From Citrus sinensis (Eukaryota; Streptophyta; Magnoliopsida; Sapindales; Rutaceae), in contig NC_068557.1 in assembly GCF_022201045.2 (NCBI RefSeq), positions 3,348,001 through 3,412,000 of the forward strand: 64,000 bases of DNA. The letters run 5' to 3'. Under the pieces are notes generated by a model. It searched no databases, was not told the origin of the DNA, and was given only the letters and a program-made list of their open reading frames with translations. The position numbers were made by a program, and so were the translations under genes. Positions 1 through 12,859 of this stretch are shown in pieces; the stretch's first letter is position 1; every line of letters begins with the position of its first letter.

Positions 1-1925
1 AGATCAGCAGCATTGATGATGGGGGATGAGTTGCACAACAAATTTGGTACTTGTAGTAGGCCTGAGAGGAATGATTTTTTCGGATCTATGAACCCAAGTG
101 CTAGGCAGATTTACTTGACATTTCCAGCTGACAGCACATTTAGGGAGGAAGATGTTTCAAATTACTTTAGGTAATTCTTTGTTTTTAGAAATTTGAGGGT
201 AGAATGCCGATAACTAATTAAAAGAAGAGTTTTAATTTCTATTGTTTATGGTTTTTGATTTATGTAGCATATATGGGCCAGTTCATGATGTGAGGATACC
301 ATATCAGCAGAAAAGAATGTTTGGATTTGTTACGTTTGTGTATCCAGAGACTGTGAAGCTCATTTTGGCCAAGGGGAATCCTCATTTTGTTTGCGATTCG
401 CGTGTTCTTGTTAAGCCTTACAAGGAGAAAGGAAAAGTCCAAGAAAAGTAAAGCCTCCTTAGTTTCTAATTCATTGTGAATTTGTGTTCTTTGTGTGTGT
501 TTGTTCACTTTCTACATTGATGTTTTGTTGTAAATTTCATGATTTTAGAAAGCAACAACAACATCAACAACAAATGGAGAGGGGAGAGTATTCATCAGCT
601 TGTTCGAGCCCATCGGGACCATTCGATTTTCACTTTGGTAAGCATATAAACAGCCAAGAAGCATCATCTTCCATTTTTTCGCATAAAGTATAGTACTTTT
701 GGGTTAATTCAAAACTTTCTTTATGTATGAACTAAGTAGGAGGAAGAATGTTGTACAATAACCAAGAGATGTTGCGAAGAAAACTAGAGGAGCAGGCTGA
801 TTTGCAGCAAGCCATTGAAATGCAAGGGAGAAGGCTAATGAATCTGCAGCTTCACCTGAAAAACAATCATCTTAATCATCAATTCCACCATGGTTTGTCA
901 AATGGATCTCCCATTCCCTCACCAACTCTTTCTCATAGCCCAAACAACCGAACTCGTATCTTTCCATTTGAAGGTTCCGACGAAGAAGTTCCCCCAGAAG
1001 GTTAATTAAATATTCTGTTTTTGTTCAATAGTTTTTAATTTGATTTCCTAATTTTAAAAATGATGAAGTTCCTTCGTGGTTAATTTCCATTTGTTACTAC
1101 AGAGAGTGGCGTCAGCCCAGTTACAGATTCTCAAATTACTGATCATCTGTTTCATCGGGAAGAGAATCGAACTAGCAATCACAATAAAAACAATAATAGC
1201 GATGGCAATGACAAGGAGGAAAAGCCTAACTCCGACGAAAATGACCTCTGTGATAGGTAAAAGCTTTGGTTTTGAGATCTAGAGAATGATTACCAATAGT
1301 AGTAATAACCCAAGTTGGGCGTAATTTCTCATCGTTATTATTTGTCCCTTCCGCCCCCTCCCCCCCCCCCCCCCCCAAAACTCTTCTCTTGCAGCAGCTT
1401 GGAGCACATCTTGCCTGATAATCTTTTTGCATCTCCTAAGAAATCAGCTGGTGGCCATATCACTGTCTTCTCCTCTGCATCAGCAGAGGTTGACGAGAAG
1501 AATACAAGTTCAGTTACATCTACTAATAATAATACAAAGCTTCCCTCGACTTCTCTCAATATGAGTTCTCTTAACTCATGCCTCCTTCAAATGTCCAGGT
1601 ATTGCTTCTACCTTCCGATGCCAAATCACACACACAGCTCTTTTCGCTCATAAATTCTGTAGCTGTTGGTTCGTGTTTTTGAAACAATAACTGTTATGTT
1701 AAAGATAACAATTTATTGCTTTCGGCAAATTTTGGGATTGTGTTTTGTGGAAGCACAACTTTATTCCTTTTCAAAAATACGACCCAACGCATTTTCAGAT
1801 TTTGAAAGAACAACACCGAACTTATCCTTTAATTATTATTGACATTTGCTAGTGAAGTAGGAAGTTAATGGTAATTATATTTTTCAAATAGGTTTTCATC
1901 TGGACAAGGAACAATTGGCATGTAG
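1..1925 (+). CDS. CCCH zinc-finger/RRM protein, 3' part (5' end outside window)
   Basis: This is the 3' portion of a plant CCCH zinc-finger protein with an RRM, a predicted RNA-binding protein. Exons I infer from GT-AG sites and the downstream paralogue: 3-170, 268-447, 549-637, 740-1000, 1103-1256, 1395-1598 and 1892-1925, with TAG at 1923-1925. Bases 1-2 (AG) are probably the intron acceptor. The first two exons encode the RRM, with RNP2-like IYLTFP and RNP1-like KRMFGFVTF. The 740-1000 exon encodes a Lys/Glu/Gln-rich probable coiled coil ([15 protein letters not shown]). The tail ends [11 protein letters not shown]. The zinc finger itself would be upstream of the window. Exon lengths 180 and 89 are identical to those of the complete paralogue at 8106-12378, so the two are tandem duplicates. 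A C-rich run at about 1352-1376 lies inside the fifth visible intron. Confidence 0.9.
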
Positions 1926-2350
1926 TGACCAAAAATGAGGATGGCCAGCAATGGGGGGATTGATTTTGCTAAGGTAACTAAAAGTTGATTGATCTTTTTA
2001 CACATTTTGAATCTTGTCAGCCCATCACATGCATGTATACATATTGGTGTATATTCAAATGGGATTCTCTTACAACATTTATAATTTTTTTAATTCTATC
2101 TTCTATTTTTGCAGAAGCACTGGAAGCATACACAAAAGAAGAAAAAGAAAATTCCTCCACTTGCTGTTGTATAACCAAACCGCCACACCTACGAGAAAAG
2201 AAAAGCTGTCTAGACAAAATCTCCAGAAGATCAATCCATCATCAATACATACTACTTACAATCAATACAATATCTAAATAATTGCATAGGGTTAAAAGGA
2301 CAGATGAACTGATTTATGAGAGTGGGTACCCTCGCTCTTTCTTTGTAGGT
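1926..2350 (+). other. 3' UTR of the first CCCH/RRM gene, with an intron
   Basis: Downstream of TAG 1923-1925 the exon runs to 1973, followed by a likely 3' UTR intron (GT at 1974, AG at 2113-2114). The following UTR exon begins at 2115 and resembles the UTR exon of the downstream paralogue that starts at 12645. The splice junction is 48 nt after the stop. The polyadenylation site is not identifiable with confidence. Confidence 0.6.
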
Positions 2351-2519
2351 GAGTTTGCTGGACCACACAACATATATTTTATAAACATATATATGGTAAA
2401 TAAATACAAAGGCTAGCAGTAATTTATATACTGGATCTCATATTTTAATTTACTGCTTTGTTTTGTTTATACTTCTTACCCGTCATTTAGGGTGTAAAAA
2501 TTTGAGTGTTAGTTGATTC

Positions 2520-2665
2520 AACTGATAAGATGTTATAATGAAAACCAAACTCGCTTCTCACCTACATGAATGTAGTAGTTCGAACCTTCGATCTCTTGAA
2601 TTATCTATAATAATTCTACCAGTTGAACCAATTAACACCCATGAGTACTTACACAGCTTAACAAG
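2520..2665 (-). repeat. tRNA-derived SINE-like sequence
   Basis: Read on the minus strand, this stretch has a box A-like segment (TGGTTCAACTGGTAGA, complement of about 2616-2631) and a box B-like segment (AAGGTTCGAACTA, complement of about 2575-2588), spaced as in a tRNA-type RNA polymerase III promoter. There is no convincing full tRNA cloverleaf, so a SINE head is more likely than a working tRNA gene. Three similar candidates are at 19300-19400, 55140-55290 and 60020-60100. Confidence 0.4.
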
Positions 2666-5600
2666 AATAAAAGGGTATCCCTTACTTTCATTGATTGGCC
2701 TATCAAGGCTTCCGATTAACCAAAAAGGATGTAGCATAAGTTTTAACTCCTTTACTCTCTGTACATAGAAACACTGAGATAAAAGGACTCCAATTGACTG
2801 AAGTGGAGGTTAAAAGCATAACTCTGGCACTTTTCTCTCTGTTATTATTATTATTATTTTTAATTGCGTTTTGTGTTCTTGTTATTACTGTATCTGTCTG
2901 TCATCCATTAAATTATGATTATGAAACAGGCATAAAAGTGAAAAAAAAAAAAAACAAAGGTGCTCAAAGAAAGGGAAAAAATAAAAGAAGTGGTAAAGAA
3001 AAGTTTGTTGTTTCATGTGATTAAAGGTGACTTTAGCGGACTCTCTTGTCTCATTTTGTGGTTTCTTTTAGGTGGACAGCAGTGAGTAAGGGCCACAACA
3101 TCACATGGGGGTTCTAACTTCCAACAATTTTTTTTTTTTTTTTTGGTTTCCTGTTAATGAAATGGTATCTGGGTACCACCACCACTCCTTTCACTTTCAG
3201 CCTTTTAGCCTCATTCTGATTTTTAATATATCCTGTTTTTGTTTTTATGGGTGGTGTTGTTGCCAATGCTGCCCACCTTGTGTTTTGGCAACAGCTTTGA
3301 ATTATTCATCTGGGTCTACATGACTGCATGTGCTCCATTTTTTTCTTTTTTTTTGATCCTTTCTGTCTGCTTGCTTGCCCTCCAACAGTTTTTAAAAATT
3401 TGGCTCCTCACTGATTGATTAAATGTGCAATTGAAGCTAAAATTTAACAGAAGCGAGAGCTCCTGGTAATGAATAGCTCCTGTTGAGTCTTTGTTGTTTG
3501 TTAAGAAAACTACAGGATTTCGAATTATTAGGATCCTTCCCCATAATTTTGTTGAAAAATACATCGCGTAACGCAACATTTGTAATCAAATATAATGTTT
3601 TATGTTATCGATGCGACGTTGCATGTCATATTTCGGCCGAAACTTACACTAAAGTGAATTTATTAACGTGTCAAAATCATGCAACTCTGGAGCAAAATAG
3701 CTGGCCACGTCAATTAGGTAAATTTATTGAGCACTTTCTCTAATTTTGTGCAAAAAATTGTGAAGGTCATGGATATGAAAGAATTTTTGTTTCGACTTGA
3801 CGGCAAGAAGAATACTGTTTGTTGTTCAGCGTGTCTCAATCATAAAGAATGGCCAAGAAAAGTATCCTATAAATATTTTAAAGTGGGTCATTAGGGGCTA
3901 ATGGTTCCCATCAATTTCATACAAATATATTTTTATTTTTGGGCGTTTGTCAATGAAATTGATTTTGATGGGCGGTGGGCATTTCCCTTTCAAACAATTC
4001 TTGGGTCTTTATAATAAGTATAATAATTGTATCAGTTACACTCCCAAAATACACATACTCTATTTTTTTTTTTAATTTTTAGGTTCTTACCTTCCTCGGT
4101 ATTTCAAAGAACGGATAGTTGTTTAATAAAAACTATTTGAAAACCACACGATCAAGTAGATGGGGTCAATTTACAGACATCTAAAGTTCTTCAATGAACT
4201 CGACTATGTATTAATTTTGGCGTCCTATTAGGAGGGTAAAAGCAATGTTGCATTACAAAGGTAAAATGATGAATGTTAACTCTAAAAGGTATTGCCTTTT
4301 TTCTTTTTTGAGAATACGCTATTGGCTACATCATAAAAAGAAATATATGAAGGAGAAATAATCCTAATGTTGCAATGATTTCACCAATTCTTACTACGGG
4401 GTCCCATTTGATCATCATATATGCTAGGGAAAGTATGATTATGATCTTATATATTGGAGAATTGATGATTATCAAAGGACAATAATACTCAATAATTAAT
4501 TACATTGGGTAATCATAAAACGGCAGAAGAACAAATGTGATGATATAGCAAATATAGGCTAACTTTGGATAAGATCTCCATGCAATAATTGTCCCTGTAC
4601 TATATTTATTTTAATTTTCTCAGTTAAAAAATATAAAAAATAAAATAAAATTATCAAGAGACTTTTCTTTCCATATGTGCATTCATTCCTACCAATCTGA
4701 AGGTGTACAAAATTTTGGAGCATCTTTTTTTTTTAAATATATATTTGAATGTAAAATTGACATAAAATATGATAAAATCATATCAGACAAAAAAAAAATT
4801 CAATAAATTTTGTTTATGTTTACAGGCATTTTTGCCTTTTGCAATTTTGTGTTTATTTATATTTATTCTCTTTGAGATTTTGGCATAGGAAACCGGCCCA
4901 TTCTGTGGCTATAGATTTATGGGCCCAATAGAAATTTTTTAGAGCAGGTTCACTTTCACTGATTCGGGCTCCAGCCCAACTTTGGATGAAACCCCACCTT
5001 TTTTTTTTTGTTTGGGTTTATTATGATGAAAACTAACAAAGGATGAAAAATGTTTTGCTATGAGTTGATTTTTGTTTTTAAAGTAATGTCATACTCATAA
5101 AATTGGGATATGAATTATATATCGCAATTAATCAAAAAGGTTTCAAAGCACAGAAATTCTAATGCAATTTTGAATCTCACGGCCCAAAAGCCAACTTACT
5201 TGGGTTGCAAGCTCTGAAAATTTACTGCATTTTGATTGATTAATTAATTAAGGGAGATGAATAATCACAACTACCATTTCAGTGAGGCCCCAACAGTAAT
5301 GATAACTAGATCAATAAATGTAATTGAGATTGGGACTTTGACGCATCATTCATTGTGCTCTTTGATTTCATCTTCATCCATCTTAAATTTAAAATTTGAA
5401 TGTACTCATCAAACATTTTTACTCTAATTGCTTAGTTTTATTGTTTAGGTTTCCAAAATTTTATCTCTTATTGTAAAAAAGAAAGATAAAAAACCAAGGA
5501 AGCTATATGCAAAATGCAATGGATATGAAAAATAAAAGTGGGTGCCTAACCTTCACAATTCATTCTTGTAAAAATAAACATAAGTTTTACACTCAATTGT

Positions 5601-7690
5601 TCAGATTTTGGTTCATGAATAAACTAAAATAAAAACTAGAAAATAAACTAAAAGATAAATCATAAAAAAGATTCAAATTGAACCGAACCCTTTCTTGATA
5701 ATTTTTTTAATAGTCGACCAATTTTTTGAAATCTCATAAAAATTTATTTAAAAAAAAAAATTCCCCAATTGCCTTCAAATAGAAAATCATTAACTCGTTT
5801 GCCTTCAAACTTGGCAAGGGCCAGGGACTTATTTGATAGAAATTGAGAAACTACTTTCTTTTTTTGAAAATATGAACAAATAAGGAATCTGAATGTTATT
5901 AACCCCCATTATAAAATCTAATAATCTTTTGCGTCGCGCACACATCACTAGATTGAGTATAAAATATTTTAGTCAGCATAGAACAGCGAGAGAGCTTTCG
6001 CTATTTTTTAACCAAAAAAAGAAAAGTGATGGATGGATTATTCCTGTGGACTCTGAACCAAATATAATAATTAAAAAAAAAAGAGCAAAAAAAAAAATTA
6101 GAGATTAAAAAAGAAAATTGAAAAAGCAGAAGCATAGAGTGAGATGATGATCACACACGCTCAGTTGCAGGCTTTTTTTTTTTTTTTTCCCCACAGTACT
6201 TTTTAGAATGCTGATGGGTTCTGAATCTGACTTTAGTATTTTCTATTTTTTTTCTATTAATTTAATTTTTTTTGCATTGTTATAAGAATCTTTTATGCAC
6301 AGTTCTCAGTGCTCTCAAAAGGGAAAAAAATATAAAAAAATCCTCACAATTCAATAAAAATGCAATAAAATATGACTGTTTCTGTTTGTGAATAAACAAT
6401 TAAAACATAGGTTTTATCAGCCTTTTATTTTAATAAATATAGGAATACTATTATTTATCACCACATATTTTTTGACATATTATTTTATCATCAAAATTTT
6501 TTAATAATTTTTTTCTACCCAAAGTTTCAGTTTATATCATCTTACTACCAAAATATTAATTTCATTCGTAAATTATTAATGTTAAAGGAGGATTTGAAGG
6601 ATTTGAATATATTCAATATTTTAGGAATTTCACAAGAAATAATATTTACAATTATATCAGCTAATTATTTTAGATATATAAAATAATCAATTTATGAAAA
6701 TATTATTTCTTTGTATATAATTTAATTTTGTTTTTTTTAATTTAGAGGGTTAAATTACAGTTACATAATTTAGGGTTAAAATATACTTTCACTATAGTTT
6801 TGGTTATTAGCTTTAATGATTTGGTGATAAAATAATAAAAACAAAACATTAAGTAAGAAAAAATAATTGTCCGAAAAATTTAATAATAAAGCGATAAGTC
6901 AAAAAAAAAATTAAGTAGTAAAATGATAATATCCTTTAAATATAATCCATTGCTTTTGCTTATTGGAATATTTGTTATAAAGTTCTCTAAAAAGTTATAT
7001 TCTGATATCTTGAGATAACACTTAAATAAATAGTTAAAAATTTTGAATAATTTTGTAAAACTAATCTAATCTAATATTTAAAAAAAATGAAAATAAAATT
7101 TGAGACAAGAGTACTTGACAGTTTGATAGCATGTTTTGCCTTGTGATAAAACTCCTGCTAAACTGAGAAAATTTTGAGTTATTATAAATTAACTCTATTT
7201 TTAGACCATTTGCATAATTTTTTCAATAACAATTAAACCCCTCGCATGCATGATTTGAAAAATCTAGATTTTCATACCACCTCAAAAAGGTCTAACCAAT
7301 TAGATTAATACAAAAATTGTAAGTTATAATTAGATTATTCGTCAAATCCCTTTAATTAGTATAAAATATTTAAATTCGAATCGCGCTCACAAAATTGATT
7401 TTGATACTATGTATTTATAAAATCTCTAAAAGAGGCTGAGATGCATAATATCCTTCTTCTTTTTTTTATATATATATGGGAATGAAGAGTTGAAATTGCA
7501 TATACTCGAATTAGGCCTTTTTTTTTTCATTTTTACAAAAAAAAAAAGATTTAAAATTGTGTTATTTTTTCAGTTATAAATAAAGAAAATTGTGGTGTGA
7601 AAATATGTAGCCGTCATTTTTATTTTACTCTGGGAGTTGTCAATTTAACCCCAAAGTGGACCGAGATAAAAAGTAGAAGATTTTTCTTTT
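2666..7690. other. Intergenic, AT-rich, no gene recognised
   Basis: This 5-kb gap between the two CCCH/RRM paralogues holds many homopolymer A and T runs and only short open frames without family resemblance. I see no tRNA, no splice-supported exon chain and no transposon ends that I can defend. Confidence 0.6.
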
Positions 7691-8105
7691 TTTTTTTCTA
7701 TAATTAAGAGAGAGAATTTTTTAGGAGCAAAAGAGAGGAAGTGTTTTGAGGGTTGACTAACTCTCTGTGTTTTCCACAAGCTAGTAGTAGTAGTAGTAGT
7801 AGTAAATTGTTTACCCGCTTCTTTGTTTCATCACTTTCAAAACCCTACTTACCCACCAAATCCCAAAAACTAAACACACAACTTTGAAAGCAATTTTCTT
7901 TTTTGTTTTTTTGGCAACAATAAAACAACAAAACCCCCCAAAAAATCCAAAACACAAACAACAAACCAACTCTCTCTCTCTCTCACACTCTCTCTGACTC
8001 TTTCTCTCTCTCTCTCTCCCTCTTAACTCTTTACAACTCAAATAACCAGAAAACAAAGCACCCACCCACTAAAACTAAACCCCCCCAAAAAAAAAGTGGA
8101 AAAGA
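7690..8105 (+). promoter_or_regulatory. Proximal promoter and CT-rich 5' leader of the second CCCH/RRM gene
   Basis: A weak TATA-like ATAATTAA lies near 7700. A TAG trinucleotide run is at about 7783-7804 and a long pyrimidine-rich (CT)n leader at about 7970-8025, immediately before the ATG at 8106. CT-rich leaders are common in plant 5' UTRs. The transcription start is not defined by sequence alone. Confidence 0.4.
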
Positions 8106-11100
8106 ATGGATGAGTTTGATGCAACAAGCATCCTGTTCAACAGAATCAAAAGCATAGACCCAGAAAACGCTTCAAAAATCATGGGTTACATTCTCATACA
8201 GGACGTTAAAGAAAGAGATTTGTTGCGTTTAGCCTCTGGCCCAGAAACCCTTATGCAAGCTTTGATTTTTAGAGCCAAATCCCAATTGGGACTTTCGTCA
8301 AACACCTTTTCTACTAGTACTCCTACTTCACCCTCACTAAACAACAACAACCCTTTCTCCAGACTGAATAATTGCAGCAATAACGCAAACAACAACCATG
8401 TTAGCAGACACCCATTTGCTCAAATGTCTCCTAGGGTTGTTACTAACAATGGGTATCTCGACTTCGGAAAAAACTCACCTTTATCTAACCCCAAGCCAAG
8501 TCCTTTTCTTTCTTTTGAAAATATACGTTCGGGGTCTTGTTTAGTGCCTTCAGTTGCAAAAAATGATGTTGGTGTTGTTGATAGTGGTGGTAACAGTAGT
8601 GGTAATGATTACATGGAAGAGCTTCCGTTCAATGACTATTTGTCTTTTCTCGACGAGTCCTCTAAAAATGAGGACTTTACTGATCCTAGGAGTCAATTTA
8701 GCAATTGGGGTCAAGATTTAAACAATGGAGGGGATGTTCATTTGCAGCATAGGAGGAGTTTCTCAGCGAGTGATGCATGTTTCGGTACTGAGGATGCGGG
8801 TTTTAATCTTGGGTATAGGCCTTGTCTTTACTTTGCTAGAGGCTTTTGTAAGAATGGTGAGAGTTGCAAGTTTGTTCATGGTGGTTTTGGTGATGGTGGT
8901 GATGTAAATGGTGTTATTGTTGGTTCTCCGAACAAAATGGATGGCTTTTACTTGCAGCAGCATGATGAAATCATGAGAATGAAGGCTGCTGCACATCAGC
9001 AAAGGTTGGCTGCCTCACAGTTTGCAAGCGGGGTTTCGCCACCATTGCCTTATGATAAGTGCATGGATTTCCTTTTACGCCAACAAAATGACCCCCAGAG
9101 GTATTGTGGAGACTGCCTATTTTGCCTTACTTTTGTTAGCATGTGCTGTGTATAAATTTTCTTAGTGTGAGTTTGTCTTGTTTTGGGAATTTTTGGATAA
9201 AATGCCTTCAAAATGTATATTATAGACAACCCACCTGGTCTTTTGTCTTAATTTGGTTATCTATATATACAGATAGTTTGCATGCTAAGAAGGCATTTCC
9301 TCCAAGAGTTTCTTCTTTCACAACAACCATGGCAATGTATAGATAGTTTGTGATTTTGTTTCGGTGTTAGGATTTTGGGTTTGGATTGATTGTTGGCATT
9401 GTTCTGGTGGGGTCGTAGTTTCAGTGGACAATGTCTGAGATTGTCATCAACATGTTTTTGCTTAAATGATATAGTAAGGTTTGACTTTTTAGGTTGCTAT
9501 AGTTTGATTGCTAACTAGTGCTCTTTTGGTGTCAATTTAATTTATTTCAGAGCTGCTGCAGCAACGTTGATGTTGAATGATGAGTTTTACAAGTTTGGCC
9601 AGGGCCGAGCTGAGAGGAATGACTTTTTGGCAATGGGATTGGCAGAGAAGTTGACCTCAGCAAATAGACAGATTTATTTGACATTCCCAGCTGATAGCAC
9701 TTTTAAGGATGAAGATGTTTCAAATTACTTTAGGTAACTAACCATACTTTTGTATCATTGTGGCGACATCAGTTCTTTCCTGAGGGGTTAAGTGTTACAT
9801 TTTGATTATGACATCGTGTTGTATTGTGGTACTGCATCAGAATGATACATAACATTCTTTACTTGTTTGCTGCTTAGAAGTTTCAGTAACTGCAATTTAT
9901 ATCTCTCAATGAAGCAGACTAGTAATGATGCTGGAATCCTTTGTATTCTTGGACTATTTCTCAATTAGTGTGTGTCATCCTTGTGCCGGGGCCATGCCCT
10001 GTTATTTTCTGTGTTATTCTGAAGCCTTTGAAATCTAGGATGTAACCTGTAATTACCTGGCTTTTGATGTGGTATTATAAGATATATACTCTTGTAAATG
10101 TTATTTCATTTTGTGAAATTGTTGTGGCATACATATCAGTTATGGTGGAAACATAACTTAAAATTCTTAGTTGCTACTTAATCAGATAGCTACCAACACA
10201 TGCTGTTTTTTATTAATATGCTAATAGTTTTCAGTGGTATAGTTGATTACTTTTGGCTTCTGTCTTTGCAACTTTTTATCTTTTTAAACATTCTACTGCT
10301 GTCCATATTTTCTAAATCTGGTCTGCATATGTCCTTATTGTAATGTTCCATCATGCCGGTGCTAAACATCTCTGACTCAGGTGGCCATTTGTTCCATTTT
10401 CTTTGTAATATCTATTGAAGACTATTCTAACCGATTAATCCATTAATAACTTCATTGTTCATGCAGAACTATATTTAGTTTGCTTGATCTACCATTATCT
10501 ACTTCCTAGTTTACTACACCTGCCAGCTAACAACTTCACATGTGTCCTCAATTAAGCTGTGTGGAAGAAGAGTAAGTTAATGTTATATTGAAGTTTGAAA
10601 AGCCCTAATTTTGATTCATGACCAATCACATATATTAGTTTACATGATTTTGTGCAGAAGCTTGAGTATGGCTACAATTCCGTGCTTTTCCCTAAAAGAC
10701 TTCAAATTTAAAATTGTCTTGACTACTTCATGTCTCTGCATGATGCTGTGACCTGCACTTTGGATGTTTCAATCTAAATATCTTGCTGTGTCCTTTTACC
10801 ACTTAAGGGAGTGTTCTCTTTATAGTTCCGTATAAGGCGGAGAAAGACAATGCTATCAGAACTTAGTCCTCTTTGATACTTTACCCCTCTTTGTTTGTTC
10901 TTGAAAATTGATTCTGAGAACAGAGCGTAGTCTTTTGATTTTCACTGTTATTCACAAAAGTTTGAAATCTCTTTGGCATAAATTTGAAATTGAGGAATTT
11001 AACAGAGATGTTTTATTTTGTTTTTTCCTTTTTGAAGCATTTTTGGACCAGTGCAAGATGTGAGGATCCCATACCAGCAGAAGCGGATGTTTGGGTTTGT

Positions 11101-12378
11101 TACCTTTGTCTATCCAGAGACTGTGAAACTCATTTTGGCTAGAGGGAACCCTCATTTTATATGTGATTCTCGTGTCCTTGTCAAGCCCTACAAGGAAAAA
11201 GGGAAAATTGTGGAAAAGTATGGTTTTTCTTTCTCATTTGCTAGTTCATTCTGTCTCTTCTTCTGTCAACACTGGTGTTCAAATTGTTAGTTCAACTGTT
11301 GCAGGAGGCAACAGCAGTTTGAAAGGGGAAATATGTCACCATGTTCAAGCCCATCTGGGGTAGATTCTAGAGATCCCTATGATCTTCACCTAGGTAAGTG
11401 AAGTAGAAACCATGCATTTTCCTGGTGGGTTTTAGAAAGAATAATTGATAAGGAATGGTTGACATTTTATTTGATTATATATTGGCACGTCTTTCATTTC
11501 GTTATTCTATTATTATTATTGTTTAGTACAGAAATCTGTATTGAATCTCTGATGCTTTCCTTGCAGGATCAAAGATGTTCACGCAGGAATTAATGTTGAG
11601 AAGAAAATTAGAGGAGCAGGCTGAGCTGCAGCAAGCTATCGAACTCCAAAGGAGAAGGCTTATGAATCTGCAACTGCCAAATTTGAAGAATCACTCTGTT
11701 CACCATCACCAGCGTAGTCTATCGATGGGCAGTCCTATTACCTCACCTGCTTGTGCAGATGTCAACCAGAATGTCATTTTTCCATCTTTTGGTATTAATC
11801 AAAAAGTCTTGGAAAGTTTTTGAATTTGTCAGTTTTTTCAATTGTCAATTTTGCATTGGTTAATTTGCATTTTGTTGTGGCTGTCATAGTTGATAACTCT
11901 ACTGCCAACAATTCTTCCAATGTCACTACTGCCGCTGATCAGGAGCCTCAGAAAGAAGTGGATGCAGCTTGTATTCTGAATAATGGTAGTAATAACACCA
12001 AGGAGGAGAGCTCAAAAACTGAAGGGTGTGTTTTCCATTAACAGTGTGAATTTTACTTCCCATATATTTTTAATTTTTGTTTCTTGTCTTATCATGTTCT
12101 GCTTTAAGTCTAATGGTTTACTGTTTTGCTTTTCTTCTTAAGTTTAGCTTCATTCTTATTTTATTTATCCAATCGTTCCTTTTAGCAGTCATGAGAGCAG
12201 TGCTGAGATTCTCCCTTGTAAATTTGCTTCCATGAGAAAGTCAGCTGAGGGTCAGACCCCTGACTTACCTGCTTCTTCAGAAGTCCATGGGAGCACAGCA
12301 ATCTCAGCTACGTCATCTGTTTCTGAAAGTAATGCAGATATGCCGAACATCACTGCTACTGATGTTGTTTCGTATTGA
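8106..12378 (+). CDS. CCCH zinc-finger/RRM protein, complete
   Basis: This is a predicted RNA-binding protein of the plant CCCH-plus-RRM family, 666 aa. Inferred exons: 8106-9100, 9551-9733, 11038-11217, 11305-11393, 11567-11791, 11890-12025 and 12186-12378, summing to 2001 nt. The N-terminus (residues 1-65, starting [20 protein letters not shown]) has the conserved leader typical of this family. A CCCH finger of spacing C-x7-C-x5-C-x3-H lies at C240, C248, C254 and H258. The RRM spans about 372-450, with IYLTFP at 373-378 and RMFGFVTF at 409-416. A coiled-coil-prone [14 protein letters not shown] segment follows. Asn- and Ser-rich low-complexity sequence separates the domains. It is a tandem paralogue of the gene at 1-1925. 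The C-terminus is odd: it stops at TGA 12376-12378, before the family-type ending, which survives in another frame in the UTR. The sixth intron has an in-frame NAGNAG acceptor. Confidence 0.93.
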
Positions 12379-12850
12379 TTTATTTCCTCTCAATGCCAAG
12401 GTGTGTCACTGCTTTTTATCCCTAGGCTATTCATCGCAATGCGAGGTAGTTAGTTCTTAATTACATTTTTTTTTTTTTTTAATTCTTTCATCAGGTTTTA
12501 TGATGGGCATGAAGCTATTGTAATGTAGGTAATAAAGGTAAGCAAGGCCTGTTGGGATGATTGTAAAATTTTAAGTCTGTTATTCAAATTTTTCGCCAAT
12601 CATTATGTTTTTAATGCTGGGTTTTTATTTATTTATTCATGCAGAAAAGTAGAGAAGCATATACAAAGAACAATCCTCTAGATGTATAGCGAAAATTATA
12701 CCTGCACTGAAGATCAGTAGAGACTCTGGCAAGAAGAAAGATTACCAGCATCTCCGTCAATACAATACTACTAACAACAAATGCATATTGGATACTTAAA
12801 AGGAAAGATCAACTAATATGAGAGTAGGGCTTTTCACTTTTCTACTTTTT
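12379..12850 (+). other. 3' UTR of the second CCCH/RRM gene, containing the ancestral last coding exon
   Basis: A donor follows 12400 and an acceptor precedes 12495. The exon 12495-12537 aligns with the last coding exon of the paralogue (1892-1925): in the matching frame it reads FYDGHEAIVM then TAG at 12526-12528, against [11 protein letters not shown] further UTR intron (12538-12644) matches the paralogue's UTR intron. The exon is therefore a coding relic now in the UTR. Confidence 0.65.
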
Positions 12851-12859
12851 AGCTCTGTA

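Noticed and set aside
1352..1376. Poly-C tract (also 56361-56372)
   Set aside because: It lies in an intron or intergenic DNA and is more likely simple sequence, possibly with a length error, than a functional site.
2794..3024. 76-residue Lys-rich frame with a hydrophobic start
   Set aside because: It is low-complexity sequence built on A and TTA runs, with no splice or promoter context.
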